DNA from: a virus
Reading direction: 5' to 3' (one strand)
IMG/VR virus record: IMGVR_UViG_3300029327_000059
Coordinates: 1-43,285 of that record
Length of the DNA stretch: 43,285 nucleotides
Shown: piece by piece, positions 38,872 through 43,285 of the stretch
Layout: every line of letters starts with the position of its first letter
How positions within the stretch are numbered: position 1 is the stretch's first letter
Notes under the pieces: model-generated
The model's input: only the letters and a program-made list of their open reading frames with translations
The model's database searches: none
What the model was told of the DNA's origin: nothing
Program-made: the position numbers and the translations under genes

Positions 38872-41162
38872 GAAGTTTTCCGTCAGCTTTTGCCACCGCC
38901 TTGGCAAACCGTAACGGCGCTGCTTTGATCTGGCTGCTTAGATTTACCGCCGGCGGCGTTGATTACGTGCTCTGCCAGGATGCCATCACCATCACGCCCT
39001 GGGGAATTAGCGCTGTTCCCTGGATCGCTTCCTGGGGCAAGCTCAACGAGGGTATAACGGGCACATTGAACGATTACCGGATTGCCGACCTGACCGTTGA
39101 CCTGATCAACGACCCATCCGCCGCCCCCAATATGCGCACCATGGCCAAGGCCCGGCAGCTGCACGGCATCTCCATGTCGGTTTATCTGTGGATTGACGGT
39201 TGTACCGATCCGCCCCAGGAGTTTTTCCGCCTCCGCGTCCGGGATGTCGATCTGCCGACGGAATCACAGGTGAATCTGGAGCTGCAGGATGAATCGATCA
39301 GATTGGAAAATTACTTTCCGGGCACGGTACTAACCAAAACCAATCACCCCCATGCCGACCCGGACGATATCGGCAAAGTAATTCCCCTACCGTTCGGCAC
39401 CGTGCCGAAACTCAGAGGTGTTTGTGTTGACGCCGGCTGGATAACCACGCTCTACAATGATTGCGCGGCTACGGACACCACGATGTTTGTGTCGGAGCTT
39501 CCAGGTTATACCGCGGTTGGCTTGACAGCATACATAGAGACAGAGCAGGTTTTGATTTCTGCCGTAGATACCGCAAACAAAATCATTACGGTAACGCGCG
39601 GGTATAACGGCACAACGGCGGTTTGCAACGATAGCGGGGCGCTGGTGGTCGAGAAAAAGGCTACACCTCTTGTGTGGTTGTTTGGTGACACGCCTGTAAC
39701 CGGCCTCGGCTCAATTTACGCTCGTTTCCAAGGCATTGATGTTGATATCACGCAGTATTGCACGAAATACACCGGAGCTACCGGCAGCATTTTATCCGGT
39801 TATTCCGGGCAAGCTGCTGTTTCCATCTCAACAACACCCCGTGTTATCCATGCAATTTCCCTGGCGCTTGAAAATGGTCTGAATGTGGCACAGGGTAATC
39901 ATCAACATTCTTCTTCGAACAGTACAACCGTCACATTCGATACGGCAACGGTTGACAGCACGTCGGATTTCCAGGTGGGGCATGATCAGACAAAGCTGAA
40001 TGATGGGGATACCAGTACCTATACCCGGTCAGGTGGTACCGGGTTTTTCTATTCATATCGGCACAATGCCACCATTACCAATTCCGCGACTCCTCTAGCA
40101 ATACGATTGGTGTTGATCCATGAAGTGCCTTGGAGCAATGGAGTAAGTGCCGGGAAAATACAGATTTACATTACGAATTCCTTGGTTGAAACCGTAAATC
40201 TATCGACGTCGGTGATTGCCAAAACCACGATATATTCCGGGTGGCACGCAATCAGTTCATGGGCAGATGTATATTCGGCTACCACAAAAGCGAAATTCTG
40301 GTGCAACTCCCTGGCATACCTGTATGAAGCGTATTGGGAAATTCAAACGGGTACCGCCTCTGCCTATTCGGCGGCCGCAGGTGTTGCGCTCACCGGGGAT
40401 TTATCCCTTGATGGCAACAGCACGGCCAACGTTACCACGTTTGATTTCCTTTCGTGCGATGTGGTGAATAACAATCTGTCGACGCCTGTTGCGGTTTTTA
40501 ACTGGATACTGGCCCGGGCAGGGTTTGCATACACTACGCAGCAAACCGGCGCGCTCCCGGCGTCGTATGCCCTGAATGGGGCTATTACCGAGTATGAATC
40601 AGCGCTTTCCCTCCTGCATAAGCTGGCGCTGCAATGCCGTTCATATTTTCGGCTGGGCATCGGTACCGCACGCCTGATCGTTCGCCCGGACGCTCTTACC
40701 CCCGTTAAATCCCTACAAGAGGTTCGCATCTCGAACGGAGAGATGGTTCACGGCCAGAAACTGACCGATGTGAATGATGTCATCAATACCATCAATCTGA
40801 AATACAACCGTGACTGGAGCGGAAAGAACAGTTCGGAGCCCTATCAACGTACCCTTACAGATACTGACCAGGATTCGATTACCGCTTACGGTACCCGCGA
40901 GCGTCCGGAGTTGTTCAAATTCGATTTTGTTGCGTCTGACGCCATGGCCGCCGATCTGGTGGCGTTTTACCTGCGCTGGTACGCCTGGCAGCGCTGGCAG
41001 CATACGCAGGAGGCTTATATGTTCGAAGCGGCGGCTTTGGAATTTGCCGATGCGGTGACATTGACGTTTTTGGAGGGTGAGGTGGGCGAATGCACCGAGG
41101 TGGGCTTTAATCCGGGCAACGGAACCACGAGCGATACAATAGGTTTGACGGTGGTCGAGTGA
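38868..41162 (+). CDS. Tail hub / baseplate protein
   Basis: A 764-residue protein overlapping the distal tail gene by 4 nt, with GGAGGAG before its ATG. The N-terminal 170 residues (LIWLLRFTAGGVDYVLCQDA, GTLNDYRIADLTVDLIND) look like a hub domain, a Thr/Ser-rich beta region of about 250 residues is inserted in the middle, and the C-terminal part (VHGQKLTDVNDVINTINLKY, then ADLVAFYLRW) again resembles hub domains. The central insertion may bind a carbohydrate. No peptidase motif is seen. Confidence 0.6.
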   Translation: MRSFPSAFATALANRNGAALIWLLRFTAGGVDYVLCQDAITITPWGISAVPWIASWGKLNEGITGTLNDYRIADLTVDLINDPSAAPNMRTMAKARQLHGISMSVYLWIDGCTDPPQEFFRLRVRDVDLPTESQVNLELQDESIRLENYFPGTVLTKTNHPHADPDDIGKVIPLPFGTVPKLRGVCVDAGWITTLYNDCAATDTTMFVSELPGYTAVGLTAYIETEQVLISAVDTANKIITVTRGYNGTTAVCNDSGALVVEKKATPLVWLFGDTPVTGLGSIYARFQGIDVDITQYCTKYTGATGSILSGYSGQAAVSISTTPRVIHAISLALENGLNVAQGNHQHSSSNSTTVTFDTATVDSTSDFQVGHDQTKLNDGDTSTYTRSGGTGFFYSYRHNATITNSATPLAIRLVLIHEVPWSNGVSAGKIQIYITNSLVETVNLSTSVIAKTTIYSGWHAISSWADVYSATTKAKFWCNSLAYLYEAYWEIQTGTASAYSAAAGVALTGDLSLDGNSTANVTTFDFLSCDVVNNNLSTPVAVFNWILARAGFAYTTQQTGALPASYALNGAITEYESALSLLHKLALQCRSYFRLGIGTARLIVRPDALTPVKSLQEVRISNGEMVHGQKLTDVNDVINTINLKYNRDWSGKNSSEPYQRTLTDTDQDSITAYGTRERPELFKFDFVASDAMAADLVAFYLRWYAWQRWQHTQEAYMFEAAALEFADAVTLTFLEGEVGECTEVGFNPGNGTTSDTIGLTVVE

Positions 41163-41174
41163 TTGGGAGGGAAT

Positions 41175-41630
41175 ATGTCAACGTTGTTGTCTCAACTCAT
41201 ACTGTATCGGAATATACTGCGGGAGATTGAATATGCGGAGATGGACGGGAATCTGGCGCTTTTGGCGAATGCCATTGATGCCCTGGGCGGAGGAAGCGGC
41301 GGCATTTCTCTGGATTCCCCCGAGTTTACCGGTACCCCCAAGGCCCCGACTGCAGCGCCGGGTACCAATACGACGCAACTTGCGACTACGGCTTTTGCGA
41401 CTGCGGCGGTGGCTGATAAACAGACGGCTGATCCGACGTTGACAGCTCTTGCTGCGGTGACAACGGCAGCGGACAAGTTGATCTATGCCACCGGCAGCGA
41501 TACGTTCAACACGACATCCCTGACACCGTTTGCCCGGACTCTGTTGGACGATGCCGATGCGGCAACTGCCCGAACGACGTTGGGTATTTCCGGCAGTAGT
41601 TCAGGCGGCGGAGGGTTTAAAATGCCATAA
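41175..41630 (+). CDS. Tail fibre, N-terminal part
   Basis: A 151-residue protein; ATG 41175 has GGGAGGG upstream. After a helical tail-attachment start come fibre-type repeats: SPEFTGTPKAPTAAPGTNTT, QLATTAFATAAVADKQ and DPTLTALAAVTTAADKLIYA. It ends in a Gly-rich stretch and ...GGFKMP. The following frame begins with the rest of a classic fibre motif, so a single-base loss probably split one fibre gene. Confidence 0.7.
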   Translation: MSTLLSQLILYRNILREIEYAEMDGNLALLANAIDALGGGSGGISLDSPEFTGTPKAPTAAPGTNTTQLATTAFATAAVADKQTADPTLTALAAVTTAADKLIYATGSDTFNTTSLTPFARTLLDDADAATARTTLGISGSSSGGGGFKMP

Positions 41631-41638
41631 TCAACGGT

Positions 41639-42346
41639 ATGTTCAATATTAATCAACGGAGCGTGGCCAGTCCGGTGACACTGGCTGCGGGTGTTTACAG
41701 TCACGATCGTTGGAAGGCCGGGACCGGGGGGTGTACCTATGGTTTTTCGACGTCGGAAAACAAGACTACCGTCACCATTACCGCAGGTACGTTACTGCAA
41801 GTTATCGAAGGAGTTAATTTGCAATCCGGCACCTATACTCTTTCCTGGGAAGGTACGGCCCAGGGCCGCATAGGTTCCGGTTCCTATGGCGCCTCCGGGG
41901 TAACGGGTACGGTGACAGGAGGCGCCAATACAACTATTGAATTCAATACGGGCACGGTAAGTAAAGTGCAATTCGAATGTGGTTCTTCCGCCACGGCTTT
42001 TGAGTTCAGGCCTTACACAATAGAATGTGCGTTATGCGCGCGGTATGCCCAATGGGTCGGTTCGAACTGGTCCGGTATGGAAGAAACGGCCACCACGTTT
42101 AGCGCAAGTATTTCCTATCCCACGCCAATGAGAGCAGCAGGTGCTTTAACTTCATTAGTCAGCACGATATCCACCCGGGTTGCGGGAGCGGATAAAACCA
42201 TGACGGGATGCACCATCACTTCATCTTCCACAAACACAACCGGGGCCTGGATTCTTATCACTACCACTGCCACAGGAGGTACTGCGGGTCGCCCGGTGGT
42301 TAGCAAAGCCCCGGCAAATATCGTATTTGTTTCGTGTGAAATGTGA
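41639..42346 (+). CDS. Tail fibre, C-terminal receptor-binding part
   Basis: A 235-residue frame. Read one base differently at the AAAA run (41619-41622), the junction would give GFKNAIINGMFNINQRS, a classic start of fibre C-terminal domains. Then follow a beta-sandwich-like region (QSGTYTLSWEGTAQGRIGSG), ECALCARYAQWVG and a Ser/Thr-rich end. There is no ribosome site before its ATG 41639. So this is more likely the separated half of the previous gene. Confidence 0.6.
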   Translation: MFNINQRSVASPVTLAAGVYSHDRWKAGTGGCTYGFSTSENKTTVTITAGTLLQVIEGVNLQSGTYTLSWEGTAQGRIGSGSYGASGVTGTVTGGANTTIEFNTGTVSKVQFECGSSATAFEFRPYTIECALCARYAQWVGSNWSGMEETATTFSASISYPTPMRAAGALTSLVSTISTRVAGADKTMTGCTITSSSTNTTGAWILITTTATGGTAGRPVVSKAPANIVFVSCEM

Positions 42347-42432
42347 AAAATAAGGAGATCTATATTGACCCAGCGGGAACTGCGGGATTGTTGGCGTTAC
42401 AAATAAACATAATCCGGCCGCCAGCTAACTGA
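42343..42432 (+). CDS. Small ORF or relic after the fibre (uncertain)
   Basis: A GTG overlapping the fibre stop begins a 29-residue frame (KNKEIYIDPAGTAGLLALQI...). An AAGGAG inside it could serve another start. It may be the truncated beginning of a fibre-associated gene. The remainder of 42433-42523 holds nothing else that I can name. Confidence 0.25.
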   Translation: MKNKEIYIDPAGTAGLLALQINIIRPPAN

Positions 42433-42523
42433 GCGAGCAGTGAGTCGACCAAGGCTGCCCTACCCCGTACACGGTTGGGCCAATGCATCAAAGCACATTT
42501 GATATTTCAAGGAGCTCACGCAT

Positions 42524-43285
42524 ATGCATTATCCTATTATTCCCTGGATAGGCGGCAAACGGCGTCTGGCTAAACGTATTTTGCCTCTTTTCCCCAAACA
42601 TACCTGCTACTGCGAACCCTTCGCCGGCGGAGCAGCCATGTTTTTTCTCAAACACCCGTCAAGCGTCGAAGTATTGAATGACTGCAATAATGACCTGGTA
42701 GCGCTCTACAGGGTGTTGCAGCATCATTTGGACGAATTCATACGTCAATTCAGATGGTCACTCATATCGCGTCAGATGTATGAGTGGTTGAAGATGACCC
42801 CGGAGGAAACGCTAACCGATATCCAACGTGCGGCACGTTTCTACTATCTGCAGAAGATGGCCTTCGGAGGTAAGGTTTCCGGTCGCACATTCGGCGTTGC
42901 GCCATCGGGATCTCCCCGGCTGAATTTGCTGCGCATTGAGGAAGATCTCAGCCAGGCACACTTAAGGCTGGCCAGATGCTATATTGAGCATCTGGATTGG
43001 CAGCGCTGCATTGAAAAATATGATCGTCCCGCAACGCTCTTTTTCTGCGACCCTCCATATTGGCAAACAGAGGGATATGGAGTCGATTTTGGAATTGAGC
43101 AATACCAAAGCCTGGCCCAGACCATGAAAACGTCTCAGGGACGCTTTCTGTTGACCATCAACGATCATCCGGATATGCGGGAAATGTTCAGAGACTTCAG
43201 GACCGAGACTGTGAAGATTAATTACACTGTAGGTGGGTCTGGCACAGGAAACAACAGGACAGAATTGATTGTTATGAATTGGTAA
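42524..43285 (+). CDS. DNA adenine methylase, D12 class
   Basis: A 253-residue protein complete to the last base of the window, with AAGGAG before its ATG. Motifs: PWIGGKRRL (7-15), CEPFAGGAAMF (about 30-40, SAM binding) and catalytic DPPYW (176-180). It adds a methyl group to adenine N6, probably in a short palindrome; the target cannot be read from sequence. As a late phage gene it may protect phage DNA from host restriction. Confidence 0.85.
   Translation: MHYPIIPWIGGKRRLAKRILPLFPKHTCYCEPFAGGAAMFFLKHPSSVEVLNDCNNDLVALYRVLQHHLDEFIRQFRWSLISRQMYEWLKMTPEETLTDIQRAARFYYLQKMAFGGKVSGRTFGVAPSGSPRLNLLRIEEDLSQAHLRLARCYIEHLDWQRCIEKYDRPATLFFCDPPYWQTEGYGVDFGIEQYQSLAQTMKTSQGRFLLTINDHPDMREMFRDFRTETVKINYTVGGSGTGNNRTELIVMNW

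Overview
The window reads as one nearly complete temperate tailed prophage of a Gram-negative host, with three blocks of host-benefit (probably anti-phage) cargo inside it. An overlapping i-spanin/lipoprotein pair implies an outer membrane. The gene content and moderately GC-rich phage backbone suggest a Geobacter-like Desulfuromonadota host, but that is inference. Cargo genes at about 11.3, 17.9-21.1 and 25.5 kb are clearly AT-richer than the backbone.

Layout. 0-2.5 kb: immunity and early control, with a leftward HTH repressor, a divergent promoter with a perfect palindromic operator, a Cro-like protein, a CII-like regulator, and a short tyrosine recombinase that is only a catalytic domain. 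2.5-7.2 kb: replication, with an OB-fold protein and a 1024-residue zinc finger/Toprim/ATPase primase-helicase. It is followed directly by 13 copies of a 9-bp TGGTGCAGT iteron around an AT-rich tract, a likely replication origin arranged as in phage P4. 7.4-8.9 kb: a second, full-length tyrosine recombinase and a Mor-family activator. 8.9-12.4 kb: cargo 1 (SIR2-TPR protein and a multi-pass membrane protein).

12.8-17.7 kb: first late operon (putative small terminase, TerL, portal fused to a MuF-type head protein). 17.7-26.2 kb: cargo 2 and 3 (caspase-like peptidase; a secreted coiled-coil protein split by an A9 frameshift; a Cys-rich secreted peptide; a membrane-anchored protein; a PHP-ABC ATPase of TrlF type; a membrane protein). 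Degenerate copies of the 3' end of the portal-MuF gene lie between these modules, so the cargo was added stepwise at one site.

26.3-27.4 kb: a sigma70-type promoter, a structured leader that looks like a C4 antisense RNA, and a BRO-type antirepressor whose ribosome binding site is complementary to a loop of that RNA. 27.5-42.3 kb: second late operon (protease with an in-frame internal scaffold start, decoration protein, major capsid, connector proteins, holin-like protein and spanins, tail tube, tail chaperone with a -1 frameshift site, 1042-residue tape measure, distal tail proteins, split tail fibre). No sheath gene is seen, so a long non-contractile tail is expected. 42.5-43.3 kb: a D12-class adenine methylase.

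The two late operons start with nearly identical 34-bp blocks (32/34) containing a 21-bp dyad at the -35 position. With the Mor-like protein encoded upstream this gives a simple model: one activator turns on both late operons. No endolysin gene, MuA/MuB transposase, tRNA or CRISPR array was recognised.
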